Positions 42,476 to 52,003 are shown, counted from the first letter of the stretch. The stretch is DNA of 64,000 bases from Pseudosulfitobacter pseudonitzschiae (GCF_900129395.1 NZ_FQVP01000005.1:186001-250000); one strand, 5' to 3'. Translations and numbers: made by a program. Notes: generated by a model from the sequence alone, not told the origin.

Positions 42476-43492
42476 ATGCGTTTCGCCCATCCTCTCTCTC
42501 TCGCCTTTGCCACATTGATGGCACTTCCGGCCTATGCTGATGGCGAGTTGAACCTTTATTCCTCGCGTCACTACGACACCGACGAGCGGCTCTATTCCGA
42601 CTTTACCGAGGCCACTGGCATCACCATCAACCGCATCGAAGGCAACGCCGACGAGCTGATCGCGCGGATTCAGGCCGAGGGGCAGAACTCGCCAGCGGAC
42701 GTGTTGCTGACAGTGGACACCTCGCGCCTGAAACGCGCCAAGGATGCGGGCGTGCTGCAATCCGTGGACAGCGACATTCTGGAAAAACGCATTCCGGGTT
42801 ACCTCCAGGATGCCGACAACGAATGGTTCGGTTTCTCGCAACGCGCGCGGATCATCTTTTATGACAAGACACGCGTGCCGAATCCACCGCAAACCTATCT
42901 GGATCTGGCCGATCCGGCCTATAAGGGGCAGGTGTGCCACCGGTCTTCCACTGCCGTCTACTCCCAGACGTTGCTGGCCGCGATGATCGAGAACTTTGGC
43001 GAGGAAGAGGCCAAGGCATGGGCACAGGGTATGGTCGACAACTTTGCCCGCGATCCCCAAGGCGGTGACACCGACCAGTTGCGCGGTCTGGTGTCCGGCG
43101 AATGCGACATTGCGATTTCCAACACCTATTACTTCGCGCGCGCCCTGCGCACCGAGGTCAAAGGGCTGGAGAAAGACGCGATTGCCAACATTGGCTGGGT
43201 GTTCCCCGCGCAGAACGCCGAAGGCGCGCATATGAACCTGTCGGGGGGTGGCGTGGCTGTCCATGCACCGAACCGCGACAACGCGGTGGCCTTCCTTGAA
43301 TATCTGGCGTCAGACAAGGCGCAGGAATATTTCTCGGCCGGCAATGACGAATACCCCGCCGTACCGGGTGTGGGCCTCAGCCCTTCGGTCGCAGCTCTGG
43401 GCATGTTCAAGCCGGATGACGTCGACCTGTCCGCCGTGGCCGAGAACGTGCCCGCCGCGCAGAAGATCTTTAACGAAGTCGGCTGGAAGTGA
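42476..43492 (+). CDS. fbpA: Ferric-iron ABC transporter binding protein (FbpA/FutA type)
   Basis: 338-residue periplasmic Fe3+-binding protein with a signal peptide ending AYA. Features of the class: GELNLYSSRHYDTDERLYSDF, GNADELIARIQAEG, SPADVLLTVD and the tandem tyrosine iron ligands in SNTYYFARAL, with DEYPAVPGV near the end. ATG at 42476 has ACAGGAG upstream. No permease or ATPase gene follows; a shared terminator is next. It therefore must partner with a transporter encoded elsewhere. Confidence 0.92.
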   Translation: MRFAHPLSLAFATLMALPAYADGELNLYSSRHYDTDERLYSDFTEATGITINRIEGNADELIARIQAEGQNSPADVLLTVDTSRLKRAKDAGVLQSVDSDILEKRIPGYLQDADNEWFGFSQRARIIFYDKTRVPNPPQTYLDLADPAYKGQVCHRSSTAVYSQTLLAAMIENFGEEEAKAWAQGMVDNFARDPQGGDTDQLRGLVSGECDIAISNTYYFARALRTEVKGLEKDAIANIGWVFPAQNAEGAHMNLSGGGVAVHAPNRDNAVAFLEYLASDKAQEYFSAGNDEYPAVPGVGLSPSVAALGMFKPDDVDLSAVAENVPAAQKIFNEVGWK

Positions 43493-43518
43493 TCTTTCAC
43501 CCGGACCGGTAAAACACG

Positions 43519-43544
43519 AATGGCGCGGTCGCCCGCGCCATTTT
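43519..43544. terminator. Bidirectional terminator between fbpA and the flavin reductase gene
   Basis: AATGGCGCG (43519-43527) pairs with CGCGCCATT (43534-43542), followed by TT on plus. The AAAACACG on the left gives a T-rich tail on minus. Serves the two convergent genes. Confidence 0.75.
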
Positions 43545-43560
43545 GCATGTCATAGGATGG

Positions 43561-44067
43561 CTAGAACGGTTGAAAGCGCCCGTACTGCCCCTGATCAAAG
43601 GCCAGGCCGGCTCCTGTTGCCTTGGTGGCCACCTGTGTCACGCGCCCCAAGATAATGCTGTGATCCCCTGCAGGGTGCGAGGCATGATGCGTGCAGTCAA
43701 AACGCGCAAGACACCCATGCAACAGCGGTACGCCTTGGGCATCTATGTCATGCGGATAGGCGTCGAAGCCTTCTCCATTCGCGGCGAAATGCAGCGCCAT
43801 GTCGGCTTGTGCATCCGTCAGCACGTGTATGCTGAAGTGTTGCGCCTGCGCAAAGGCATCGTGCCTGCGTGAGGTGTTGGACAGCGACCACAGCACCAAC
43901 GGCGGGGCCAATGACACCGACGAAAAGGAATTGGCGGTGAACCCCAGCGGCCCGATTTCGGACTGGGTGGTGATCACGGTAACCCCCGTGCCAAACCGCC
44001 CGAAGGCGTGGCGCAAGGGCACGTCGGTGTCAGGTCCGGGGGCAAATATCAGGTCGTAGGCGTTCAT
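43561..44067 (-). CDS. Flavin reductase family protein
   Basis: 168-residue FMN-binding split-barrel protein: LRHAFGRFGTGVTVITTQSEIGPLGFTANSFSSVSLAPPLVLWSLSNTSRRHDAFAQAQHFSIHVL, then CTHHASHPAGDHSIILGRVT. These proteins reduce flavin with NAD(P)H for a partner monooxygenase. No monooxygenase gene is adjacent, so the partner is unknown. The start ATG at 44065-44067 is the shortest that keeps the whole fold. Confidence 0.88.
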   Translation of the reverse strand: MNAYDLIFAPGPDTDVPLRHAFGRFGTGVTVITTQSEIGPLGFTANSFSSVSLAPPLVLWSLSNTSRRHDAFAQAQHFSIHVLTDAQADMALHFAANGEGFDAYPHDIDAQGVPLLHGCLARFDCTHHASHPAGDHSIILGRVTQVATKATGAGLAFDQGQYGRFQPF

Positions 44068-44151
44068 CCGACGACGGGTGCCATGTTCCGCCGGTGGTGT
44101 CCATATCCGATCAGATGCGGGGGCACCGGGACCGGATGCCGCGACGGCACC

Positions 44152-44177
44152 GGAACATTGCGCGGCGTGCACACGTT
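44152..44177 (+). promoter_or_regulatory. EcfG-type (general stress sigma) promoter of the DUF992 gene
   Basis: GGAAC (44152-44156), 17-base spacer, CGTT (44174-44177). This is an exact match to the alphaproteobacterial EcfG consensus GGAAC-N16/17-CGTT. It is on the same strand and about 50 bases before the DUF992 start. A second exact match is at 59892-59917. Confidence 0.6.
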
Positions 44178-44228
44178 GTCCTGTCAGCGCGGGCAAGCCC
44201 CGCACCAAATACCGAACGGGAGACCAAG

Positions 44229-44750
44229 ATGACCTATATCACCCCCAAGACCATCACCGCAGCCCTGGCCGTGACCGCCAGCCTTGCCGCAGGCACCTTT
44301 GGCCTGTCCACCGCCGCACAGGCCCAAGGCAAGGACCGCGCCGAACTGGGCTTGCTGGACTGCAACGTCGAAGGCGGCAGCGGTTTCGTGTTTGGTTCGA
44401 CCAAGCAACTGGCCTGCACGTTCAACCCCGCCAATGACGCCTTGCCGCCCGAATATTATACCGGCTCGATCGAGAAGTTCGGGCTTGATCTGGGGCGCAG
44501 CGACGGCGCGGTGATCAAATGGGTCGTGCTGGCCCCGACCGAACAGGAATATGTCACTGGCGCGCTGGCAGGCACCTATGGCGGTGTGACAGCCTCGGCA
44601 TCCGCTGGTGTGGGGCTTGGCGCCAATGCGATGCTGGGTGGCTCGGACGACACCTACGCGCTTCAACCGTTCAGCATCTCGGGCGAGACAGGCATCAATC
44701 TGGCCCTTGCTGTCAGCCAGATGGAATTGGTGTCAGCGCCTGCGCAGTAA
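44229..44750 (+). CDS. DUF992 periplasmic protein
   Basis: 173 residues with a signal peptide of about 32 residues (AAGTFGLSTAAQAQ). DUF992 core: ELGLLDCNVEGGSGFVFGSTKQLACTFNP, YTGSIEKFGLDLGRSDGAVIKWVVLAP, TYGGVTASASAGVGLGANAMLGGS and ALQPFSISGETGINLALAVSQMEL. Two cysteines can pair. Function unknown; glycine-rich repeats suggest an outer-membrane or beta-rich fold. A GGAAC-N17-CGTT promoter precedes it and a strong terminator follows, so it is a single-gene unit. Confidence 0.88.
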   Translation: MTYITPKTITAALAVTASLAAGTFGLSTAAQAQGKDRAELGLLDCNVEGGSGFVFGSTKQLACTFNPANDALPPEYYTGSIEKFGLDLGRSDGAVIKWVVLAPTEQEYVTGALAGTYGGVTASASAGVGLGANAMLGGSDDTYALQPFSISGETGINLALAVSQMELVSAPAQ

Positions 44751-44772
44751 GCGCAAAGCGTTTGCGATTTAG

Positions 44773-44802
44773 AAAAGGCCCGGCAATTGCCGGGCCTTTT
44801 TT
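44773..44802 (+). terminator. Terminator of the DUF992 gene
   Basis: GGCCCGGC-AATT-GCCGGGCC, a perfect 8-bp stem flanked by A and T runs (AAAA..TTTTTT), 26 bases after the stop. Confidence 0.92.
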
Positions 44803-44976
44803 GCATTTGGCGGATGCAGCCCGGATCATCCGGCTCTGGATCACCACCGGGATACAACCGGTCCAGCCCACGCGGGAATACAGCTTTCGGCACGGTATCG
44901 CGGCCCGCTGCATCCGGGTTTTGCGTTCCCGAAAATCCACGGTATCACTGTGCCGCAGACAGGAGGCCGCGCCCCG

Positions 44977-45597
44977 ATGATCACGGAACTTGATGACTTT
45001 TTCACCAAAGGGTGCGGACGATGCGCGCGCTTTGACACGCCCGACTGCTCGATTGTGCCGTGGGGCAAGGGCCTTGAGGAACTGGACCGGCTTTGCCGAA
45101 ACGTGGGGTTGGAACCTGCGCTGAAATGGGCGCACCCGTGCTATCTGCATGCCGGACGCAACATCGCCATGCTGGGGGCATTTCGCGGTGACTTCCGGCT
45201 GAGTTTTTTCAACGCGGCATTGATGAAAGACCCCGAGGCCGTGCTGGAACGCGCCGGACTGAACACGAAACACGCCCATATGATCCGTTTCACCGCGAAC
45301 GAACAGGTGGCGGCAATGGAGCCGGTCATCACAGCCTATCTGAAAGAGGCGATGGGCTATGCGGCTGCAGGTCTCAAGGCGCCACCAGATGACAGCGAAC
45401 TTGAAATACCCGAGGAACTGACCGAGGCGCTGGATTCCGATCCCGAACTGGCCGAGGCATTCCATGCCCTGACGCCGGGGCGGCGCAAAAGCTATGTCAT
45501 CAACCTGTCCTCGGCAAAACAATCGGCAACCCGCGTCAAGCGGATTGCCGGATTTCGGGACAAGATCTTGGCGGGCAAAGGGGCGACCGACCGGTAG
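44977..45597 (+). CDS. YdeI/OmpD-associated, DUF1801-type protein
   Basis: 206 residues. N-terminal DUF1801-like domain: LKWAHPCYLHAGRNIAMLGAFRGDFRLSFFNAALM. The C-terminal OmdA/YdeI part reads ELTEALDSDPELAEAFHALTPGRRKSYVINLSSAKQSATRVKRI. Cytoplasmic, function unknown; members have been linked to stress or resistance phenotypes. ATG at 44977 with GGAGGCCG upstream. Confidence 0.85.
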   Translation: MITELDDFFTKGCGRCARFDTPDCSIVPWGKGLEELDRLCRNVGLEPALKWAHPCYLHAGRNIAMLGAFRGDFRLSFFNAALMKDPEAVLERAGLNTKHAHMIRFTANEQVAAMEPVITAYLKEAMGYAAAGLKAPPDDSELEIPEELTEALDSDPELAEAFHALTPGRRKSYVINLSSAKQSATRVKRIAGFRDKILAGKGATDR

Positions 45598-45618
45598 CGG
45601 TCTGTCGCAGCACCCGAT

Positions 45619-46323
45619 TTACTTTCGCGTCGCTTCGGCCACGGCTCGGCTGACGGTCGTGGCGATCTCGTCAATGGAGCCCATGGCGTCGATGCGCTGC
45701 AAGGCGCCGCGCTTTTCGTAATAGGTGATCAGCGGGGCGGTCTGCTTGTGGTAGGCCGCCAGCCGTTCGGCCACTGTTTCGGCGTTGTCGTCCGACCGCC
45801 GCTTCATGTTCGAGGCGCCGCAGACATCGCAGACCCCATCCACCTTGGGTTTCTTGAAGCTGTCGTGATACCCTTCGCCGCATTCACCACAGGTGTAGCG
45901 GCCTGCGATGCGGTGCACCATGGCCTCGTCATCGACCTCAAGGCTGATGGCAGCGTCGATCTTTTGCCCGCTTTCCGCCAGCAATTCGTCCAGCGCCTCG
46001 GCCTGAACGGTGGTGCGGGGAAAGCCGTCCAGGATCACGCCCTTGGCGGTGTCGGGGGATGCAAGACGGTCGCGCAGGATCGCAATGACGATCTCGTCAC
46101 TGACCAGGCCGCCCGATTTCATCACCTTGTCCGCCGCCTTGCCCGCCTCGGAGCCTTCGGCGACCGCCGCACGCAACAGGTCACCAGTGCTGAGCTGCAC
46201 CAGCCCATAGCGTTTCTCCAGCATCCGCGCCTGCGTGCCCTTGCCGGCGCCCGGAGGTCCCAGCAGGATCAGCACGGGAGGCGCGAGTGTGGCAACATTT
46301 GCGGTGGTCTTGCTCTCGGTCAT
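45619..46323 (-). CDS. adk: Adenylate kinase Adk
   Basis: 234-residue enzyme (ATP + AMP to 2 ADP). P-loop GPPGAGKGTQ at residues 22-31, AMP site LSTGDLLR, and GFPRT. The LID carries a zinc-type four-Cys set (CGECGEGYHDSF ... CDVCG). An N-terminal extension of about 15 residues precedes the usual start. Lies six bases after acs in the same direction, so the two are probably co-transcribed, which makes sense because Acs produces AMP. Confidence 0.96.
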   Translation of the reverse strand: MTESKTTANVATLAPPVLILLGPPGAGKGTQARMLEKRYGLVQLSTGDLLRAAVAEGSEAGKAADKVMKSGGLVSDEIVIAILRDRLASPDTAKGVILDGFPRTTVQAEALDELLAESGQKIDAAISLEVDDEAMVHRIAGRYTCGECGEGYHDSFKKPKVDGVCDVCGASNMKRRSDDNAETVAERLAAYHKQTAPLITYYEKRGALQRIDAMGSIDEIATTVSRAVAEATRK

Positions 46324-46328
46324 GCGTG

Positions 46329-48272
46329 TCAGCCTTTGTTCATGCGGTTGGCGATCAGGTCATCGACAACGGAAGGGTCAGCCAGTGTCGACGTGTCGCC
46401 CAATGCGCCAAAATCATCCTCGGCGATCTTGCGCAAGATGCGGCGCATGATCTTGCCCGAGCGGGTCTTGGGCAGGCCGGGGGCCCACTGGATCAGGTCG
46501 GGCGAGGCGATGGGGCCGATCTCGTTGCGGACCCATGTGCGCAGTTCCTTGCGCAGGTCTTCGGAGGGCTCCTCGCCGCTCATCAGGGTGACATAGCAAT
46601 AGATGCCTTGTCCCTTGATGTTGTGCGGATAGCCGACAACCGCCGCTTCGGCGACCTTGTCGTGGGCGACCAGCGCACTCTCGACCTCGGCCGTGCCCAT
46701 GCGGTGACCGGATACGTTGATCACGTCATCGACGCGGCCCGTGATCCAGTAATCGCCGTCCTGATCGCGGCGGCACCCGTCGCCGGTAAAGTAATAGCCT
46801 TTGTAGTCGCTGAAATAGGTCTGTTCGAACCGCTCGTGGTCACCCCAGACAGTGCGCATCTGGCCGGGCCAGCTGTCCTTGATGCACAGGACACCCTCGA
46901 CGCCGTTGCCTTCGATCTCTTCGCCGCTGGTCGGGTCCAGGACCACGGGTTCAATGCCGAAAAACGGTCTTTGCGCAGCACCCGGTTTGGTTTCATGGGC
47001 GCCGGGCAGGGGGGTCATCAGGTGGCCGCCGGTTTCGGTCTGCCACCATGTGTCGACGATGGGGCAACGCCCGCCGCCAACCACATCGTTGTACCATTCC
47101 CACGCTTCGGGGTTGATCGGCTCGCCGACGGTACCCAGCAGCTTCAGGCTGCTCAGGTCGGCCTTTTTCACGAACTCATCGCCCTGACCCATCAGTGCGC
47201 GGATCGCGGTGGGGGCGGTGTAGAATTGCGAAACCTTGTGCTTTTCGCAGATCTGCCAGAACCGGCTGGCGTCAGGATAGGTGGGCACGCCCTCGAACAT
47301 CAGCGTGGTCGCGCCATTGGCCAGTGGACCGTAGACGATATAGCTGTGGCCGGTGACCCAGCCCACATCGGCGGTGCACCAGTAGATGTCGCCATCATGG
47401 TAATCGAAGGTGATCTGATGCGTCATCGCCGCATAGACCAGATAGCCGCCGGTGGTGTGCACCACGCCCTTGGGCTGTCCGGTGGAACCCGAGGTGTAGA
47501 GGATGAACAATGGGTCTTCTGCGTTGACTTCAGTTGGCTCGCACGTGTCCGAGGCCGTTGCCGACAGCGCGTTGTAGTCGTGGTCGCGGTCCGACCATGG
47601 CACATCGGCACCGGTGCGGCGCACGACCAGCGTCTTGACGCTGTCATCGCAATTGGCCAGCGCCTTGTCCGCGTTGGTTTTCAGCGGCGTGTTGCGTCCG
47701 CCGCGGGGCGCCTGGTCGGCGGTGATCACCACCTTGGCGCCGCAGCCGTTTACACGGGCGGCCAGCGCGTCAGGCGAGAAGCCAGCGAAAACGATCGAAT
47801 GGATCGCTCCGATGCGCGCACAGGCCAGCATGGCATAGGCGGCCTCGGGGATCATCGGCATGTAGATCACCACCCGGTCGCCTTTTTCGACGCCCATGTC
47901 TTTCAGCACGTTGGCCATCTTGCAGGTGGCCTTGTGCAAATCGCGATAGGTGATGTGCAGCGCGTCGTCGTCAGGGCTGTCAGGTTCCCAGATAATCGCG
48001 GTCTGGTCGCCGCGCGCCGCAAGGTGGCGGTCGATGCAGTTGGCCGAGACGTTCAGCGTGCCGTCGTCATACCATTTGATCGACACGTTGCCAAAGTCAT
48101 AAGAGACGTCCTTGACCCGCGTATAGGGTTTGATCCAGTCGATGCGCTTGCCGTGCTCGCCCCAAAAGGCCGCCGGATCGGCAACGGATGCGGCATACAT
48201 CTTGTCATAATCGGCAGCGTTTACATGCGCATTTTCAACCATGTGAGCGTGCGGGGCGTGGGTTCTGGTCAT
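46329..48272 (-). CDS. acs: Acetyl-CoA synthetase Acs
   Basis: 647-residue AMP-forming acetate:CoA ligase. Motifs: [17 protein letters not shown] (AMP binding), [56 protein letters not shown], and the catalytic/regulatory Lys607 in TRSGKIMRR, the site acetylated to switch the enzyme off in other bacteria. ATG at 48270-48272 has GGAGGAAG upstream; a longer start at 48332 lacks one. adk follows at six bases. The SLC5-type kinase at 20944 belongs to a class that controls acs in gammaproteobacteria. Confidence 0.96.
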   Translation of the reverse strand: MTRTHAPHAHMVENAHVNAADYDKMYAASVADPAAFWGEHGKRIDWIKPYTRVKDVSYDFGNVSIKWYDDGTLNVSANCIDRHLAARGDQTAIIWEPDSPDDDALHITYRDLHKATCKMANVLKDMGVEKGDRVVIYMPMIPEAAYAMLACARIGAIHSIVFAGFSPDALAARVNGCGAKVVITADQAPRGGRNTPLKTNADKALANCDDSVKTLVVRRTGADVPWSDRDHDYNALSATASDTCEPTEVNAEDPLFILYTSGSTGQPKGVVHTTGGYLVYAAMTHQITFDYHDGDIYWCTADVGWVTGHSYIVYGPLANGATTLMFEGVPTYPDASRFWQICEKHKVSQFYTAPTAIRALMGQGDEFVKKADLSSLKLLGTVGEPINPEAWEWYNDVVGGGRCPIVDTWWQTETGGHLMTPLPGAHETKPGAAQRPFFGIEPVVLDPTSGEEIEGNGVEGVLCIKDSWPGQMRTVWGDHERFEQTYFSDYKGYYFTGDGCRRDQDGDYWITGRVDDVINVSGHRMGTAEVESALVAHDKVAEAAVVGYPHNIKGQGIYCYVTLMSGEEPSEDLRKELRTWVRNEIGPIASPDLIQWAPGLPKTRSGKIMRRILRKIAEDDFGALGDTSTLADPSVVDDLIANRMNKG

Positions 48273-48752
48273 CGTAGGCTTCCTCCCTGGCGATCTTTTT
48301 CGGTCTAGGGCGGGCAATTGACAAGCCCGCATCGGCTCTGTCGCTCCATCCTCCCTGACGTGATCGTGATAATACTGCGATGTGAAAAGAAGGAAATAAC
48401 TTGCGGAAAAATAACGGTTTCACTGTAAAGGTTTTTCCGATACCGCCAACATTTTGTAAATTTATACCTGACGTCGCCCATTTTTCTCATAGTTTCCGGC
48501 GATTGCATGTCAAATGAACGTGGCGGCAAAACCTGCGCAAACGCCTCAATTCTTCGGCCGCCCGGGCCTTATCCGACCTTAGTCCCTGTGCCCGATGGCC
48601 GCAGGTGTCGCGGTGGAGCAGAATCGCGCAAGATTATTTCGCGCCCCCTCGAGGGGTCCGTTTCTCGGGGGTTCTGGGTATTGGCATGATGGGAAACGCA
48701 AGTTACCCTGACGCCAAGCGGGCCATCCAAGGCTCGCGTAAGGGAGAGTATC
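48273..48752. promoter_or_regulatory. Divergent promoter region acs/dctP (480 bases, no gene)
   Basis: No credible coding frame. AT-rich sequence at 48360-48470 (GAAGGAAATAACTTGC, GGAAAAATAACGG, ACATTTTGTAAATTTAT) suggests the acs promoter. AAATAAC occurs twice as a direct repeat (48394-48400 and 48409-48415). CCCCTCGAGGGG at 48645-48656 is a perfect palindrome upstream of dctP. No regulator can be assigned. Confidence 0.45.
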
Positions 48753-49772
48753 ATGAACAAATTTACGCTGGGCGCCGTCGCAGGCGCGCTGACATGCACC
48801 TTTGCACTCGAGGCTGCCGCGACCGAATGGAACGTCAGTGTCTGGGGCAAACGTCGCGCCTTTACCGAACATGTCGAGAAACTGGCCGAACTGGTTGCGG
48901 AAAAGACCAACGGCGAATTCACCATGAACGTCAGCTATGGCGGCCTGTCGAAGAACCGCGAAAACCTCGACGGCATCAGCATCGGTGCATTCGAGATGGC
49001 GCAGTTCTGCGCAGGTTATCACCCCGACAAGAACCGCGTGATCACCGTTCTGGAGCTGCCGTTCCTGGGTGTCGAAAACCTGGAGCAGGAGGTTGCCGTG
49101 TCCAACGCAGTCTATGCGCATCCCGCAGCCATCGAAGAAATGGCGCAATGGAACGCCAAGCTGCTGATGACCTCGCCCATGCCGCAGTACAACCTTGTCG
49201 GTACGGGCGATCCGCGTGACACACTGGCGAAATTCGACGGTATGCGGGTACGCGCCACTGGCGGCATTGGCGAGGCATTCGAACTGGTCGGCGCCGTGCC
49301 CACTTCCGTGACCTCGGCCGAAGCCTACCAGGCGATGGAATCGGGCGTTGTGGACACTGTGGCCTTTGCCCAGCACGCGCACCTCAGCTTTGGCACGATC
49401 AATCAGGCCGACTGGTGGACTGCCAACCTGAACCCCGGCACCGTGAACTGCCCCGTTGTGGTGAACATCGACGCATATGAATCCCTGAGCGATGCAGAAC
49501 GCGAAGCGCTGGACAGCTCGGTGCCCGAGGCGATCGACCATTATCTTGCCAACTATGGTGAACTGCTGAAACGCTGGGACACCGTTCTGGAAGAGAAGGG
49601 CGTGGAAAAAGTGATGTACAGCGACGAGACCATTGCCGATTTCCGCGAAAAAGCGGCGGGACCGATCCGTGACGCATGGATCGCGGACATGGAAGGTCAA
49701 GGCCTGCCGGGTCAGGAACTGTACGATCTGGCTGAAAAGGCCCTGGCTGATGCCAAGGCTTCGGGCAGCTAA
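48753..49772 (+). CDS. dctP: TRAP transporter solute-binding protein DctP
   Basis: 339-residue periplasmic binding protein of the DctP family with a signal peptide of about 23 residues (ending AAA). Characteristic parts: EWNVSVWGKRRAFTEHVEKLAELVAEKTNGEF, VLELPFLG, KFDGMRVRATGGIGEAFELVGAVPTSVTSAEAYQAMESGVVDTVA (with the carboxylate-binding Arg in RVRATG) and a helical C-terminus. GGGAGAG before the ATG. First gene of dctPQM. Ligand is likely an organic acid; identity unknown. Confidence 0.92.
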   Translation: MNKFTLGAVAGALTCTFALEAAATEWNVSVWGKRRAFTEHVEKLAELVAEKTNGEFTMNVSYGGLSKNRENLDGISIGAFEMAQFCAGYHPDKNRVITVLELPFLGVENLEQEVAVSNAVYAHPAAIEEMAQWNAKLLMTSPMPQYNLVGTGDPRDTLAKFDGMRVRATGGIGEAFELVGAVPTSVTSAEAYQAMESGVVDTVAFAQHAHLSFGTINQADWWTANLNPGTVNCPVVVNIDAYESLSDAEREALDSSVPEAIDHYLANYGELLKRWDTVLEEKGVEKVMYSDETIADFREKAAGPIRDAWIADMEGQGLPGQELYDLAEKALADAKASGS

Positions 49773-49820
49773 TCCACGGCAGGGGGGCACCCTCGGGTGG
49801 CCCTGATACGAGGACACGTC

Positions 49821-49853
49821 AAGCCACCGCAGGGCGTCTTGCGGTGGCTTTTC
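49821..49853 (+). terminator. Attenuating hairpin between dctP and dctQ
   Basis: AAGCCACCGCA (49821-49831) pairs with TGCGGTGGCTT (49840-49850), followed by TTTT. It can lower dctQM expression relative to dctP. Confidence 0.75.
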
Positions 49854-49926
49854 ATACTTTGAATGTGCTCGCGTCAAAACCGGGTCTGAACACCGGTCAC
49901 AAGACTTCGAAAACAAGGGGACAGAC

Positions 49927-50553
49927 ATGGCAGGAACGTCATCGGTTCTGGAAGACAACAGTTTGCTCAGCAGGCTGGACAGGGCTTTGGTGCCCGTTGA
50001 GTGGTTTTTTGCGTTGATCAGCGGCATCGCCGTCTTTTCGCTGATGTTTCTGGCGGTCTGGTCGGTCCTGGGGCGCAAGTTCTTTGGCAGTCCGCTGATG
50101 GGCTATGTCGACTATATCGAAACCGCGATGCCCTTCATCGCGATCATGGGTGTGTCCTATGTGCAGCGCAGCGGTGGGCATATCCGCATGGACATGCTGG
50201 TCGGCGCGCTTTCAGGACGAGCCAAGTGGCTGTTCGAATTGATTTCGGTCCTGTTCATACTCGTTCTGATCATCGCGTTGATCTGGGGCAGCTGGGCGCA
50301 TTTCGACCGCTCGTTCGATTGCGCACGGCCATTCTGCAGCCGCGACAGCTCCATCGACATCGGCCTGCCGCTGTGGCCCAGCAAGCTGATCGTTCCGATG
50401 GCGTTTTCAGTGCTGGCGCTGCGGCTTGTGTTGCAAGCGTGGGGATATGCCCGCGCACTGGTGCTGGGGCTGGAAAGTCCGGTGGCGGTGCCGCTGATCC
50501 TGACGGTGGCCGAACAGGCCAAACTTGAAGCCGACGCGCTGGGAGACGACTGA
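49927..50553 (+). CDS. dctQ: TRAP transporter small permease DctQ
   Basis: 208 residues with four transmembrane helices: about 25-47, 60-80 (MPFIAIMGVSYVQRSGGHIRMDML, the DctQ signature), 100-118 and 155-175. A longer loop with two cysteines (FDCARPFCSRDSS) lies between helices three and four. Partner of DctM. The stop overlaps the dctM start (TGATG). Confidence 0.92.
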   Translation: MAGTSSVLEDNSLLSRLDRALVPVEWFFALISGIAVFSLMFLAVWSVLGRKFFGSPLMGYVDYIETAMPFIAIMGVSYVQRSGGHIRMDMLVGALSGRAKWLFELISVLFILVLIIALIWGSWAHFDRSFDCARPFCSRDSSIDIGLPLWPSKLIVPMAFSVLALRLVLQAWGYARALVLGLESPVAVPLILTVAEQAKLEADALGDD

Positions 50554-51953
50554 TGGATCCGATTACAATTGGTCTGTGGACCACTGGCGGCATGTTGGTG
50601 ATGGTTGTTCTGGGGATGCGCGTGGCCTTTGCTGCCGGTCTGGCGGGTTTTGCGGGGCTCTTCTGGCTGCGCTGGAACGGCTTTGACTATGACCCGGACC
50701 GCATTGGCAAGGCGCTGGAAATCAGCGTCAAGATTGCGGGGCAGGTGCCCCATTCCAAAGTGTCTTCACAGGCGCTTAGCCTGATCCCGACCTTTATCCT
50801 GATCGGCTACCTGGCCTATTATGCCAAGCTGACGACCGCCTTGTTCGAGGCTGCCAAACGCTGGATTGCCTGGGTTCCCGGAGGGCTGGCGGTCTCGACC
50901 GTTTTTGCCACCGCAGGCTTTGCCGCCGTGTCGGGCGCATCTGTGGCCACGGCGGCGGTCTTTGCCCGTATCGCCATCCCCGAGATGCTGAAGATCGGAT
51001 ATAACAAGCAGTTCGCGGCGGGTGTGGTCGCTGCGGGGGGTACGCTGGCCTCGCTGATCCCGCCCTCTGCCATCCTTGTGATCTATGCGATCATCGTCGA
51101 GCAGGACGTTGGCAAGCTGCTGCTGGCCGGGTTCATTCCCGGGGCCTTCTCGGCCGTGGTCTACGCAGTTCTGATTATCGGCATCGCAATGGTGTTCAAG
51201 AACGTCGGTCCACCGGTCAGCGGTTTCACATGGCGTGAACGGTTTGAATCCCTGCCGCCCGCCTTGCCCATCGTGGCGGTGGTCGTGATCATCATCTTTT
51301 TCGTCTATAACCCTTTTGGCGAGGCATGGGGCACCCCGACCGAAGGTGGGGCCGTGGGGGCGTTCATCGTGTTCCTGATGGCGCTCTATCGTGGGATGCG
51401 CCTGAACCAGCTCAAGGATGCGCTGATCGAAACGGCCAAGCTGACGGTGATGATCTTTACCATCATCTGGGGCGTGCTGATCTATGTGCGGTTTCTGGGC
51501 TTTGCCGACCTGCCGGGGGCCTTTGCCGACTGGATCACCTCGCTGGACATGGCGCCAATGCTGATCCTGATCTGCATTCTGCTGGCCTATGCGGTGCTGG
51601 GCATGTTCATGGACGCCATCGGCATGCTGTTGCTGACCTTGCCCGTGGTCTATCCGGCGGTGATGGCGCTGAACGGTGGAGAGCTTGTTTCCGCCGCGGA
51701 CAGTGCCTTTGGTATGTCGGGGCCGATGTGCGCGATCTGGTTCGGCATTCTGGTGGTGAAAATGGCCGAATTCTGCCTGATCACCCCGCCCATCGGTCTC
51801 AACTGCTTTGTCGTGGCCGGCGTGCGCGACGATCTGACCGTGCAGGACGTGTTCCGGGGCGTCACACCGTTCTTTCTGGCGGACGCGGTGACCATCGGCC
51901 TGCTGGTGGCCTTCCCAAGCATCGTGCTGTGGTTGCCGTCCCTGGCGGGCTAG
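50553..51953 (+). CDS. dctM: TRAP transporter large permease DctM
   Basis: 466-residue, roughly 12-helix sodium-coupled permease. Family stretches: GFAAVSGASVATAAVFARIAIPEMLKIGYNKQFAAGVVAAGGTLASLIPPSAILVIYAIIVEQDVGKLLLAGFIPG and MFMDAIGMLLLTLPVVYPAV, WFGILVVKMAEFCLITPPIGLNCFVVAGV. It imports the DctP ligand. Last gene of the operon, before the terminator at 51974. Confidence 0.94.
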   Translation: MDPITIGLWTTGGMLVMVVLGMRVAFAAGLAGFAGLFWLRWNGFDYDPDRIGKALEISVKIAGQVPHSKVSSQALSLIPTFILIGYLAYYAKLTTALFEAAKRWIAWVPGGLAVSTVFATAGFAAVSGASVATAAVFARIAIPEMLKIGYNKQFAAGVVAAGGTLASLIPPSAILVIYAIIVEQDVGKLLLAGFIPGAFSAVVYAVLIIGIAMVFKNVGPPVSGFTWRERFESLPPALPIVAVVVIIIFFVYNPFGEAWGTPTEGGAVGAFIVFLMALYRGMRLNQLKDALIETAKLTVMIFTIIWGVLIYVRFLGFADLPGAFADWITSLDMAPMLILICILLAYAVLGMFMDAIGMLLLTLPVVYPAVMALNGGELVSAADSAFGMSGPMCAIWFGILVVKMAEFCLITPPIGLNCFVVAGVRDDLTVQDVFRGVTPFFLADAVTIGLLVAFPSIVLWLPSLAG

Positions 51954-51973
51954 ACCCGGCTTGCAGCGAAAAC

Positions 51974-52003
51974 AAAGGCCCGCATCAAGTTGCGGGCCTT
52001 TTT
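51974..52003 (+). terminator. Terminator of dctPQM
   Basis: AAGGCCCGCA-TCAAGT-TGCGGGCCTT followed by TTT, 22 bases after the dctM stop. Perfect 10-bp stem. Confidence 0.92.

Noticed and set aside
46287-48308. 673-codon open frame on the plus strand across adk/acs
   Set aside because: Antisense to two well-recognised genes and lacks any domain.
48454-48470. TTTTGTAAATTTAT as an acyl-CoA regulator site before acs
   Set aside because: Only a single half-like match; too weak to list as an operator.
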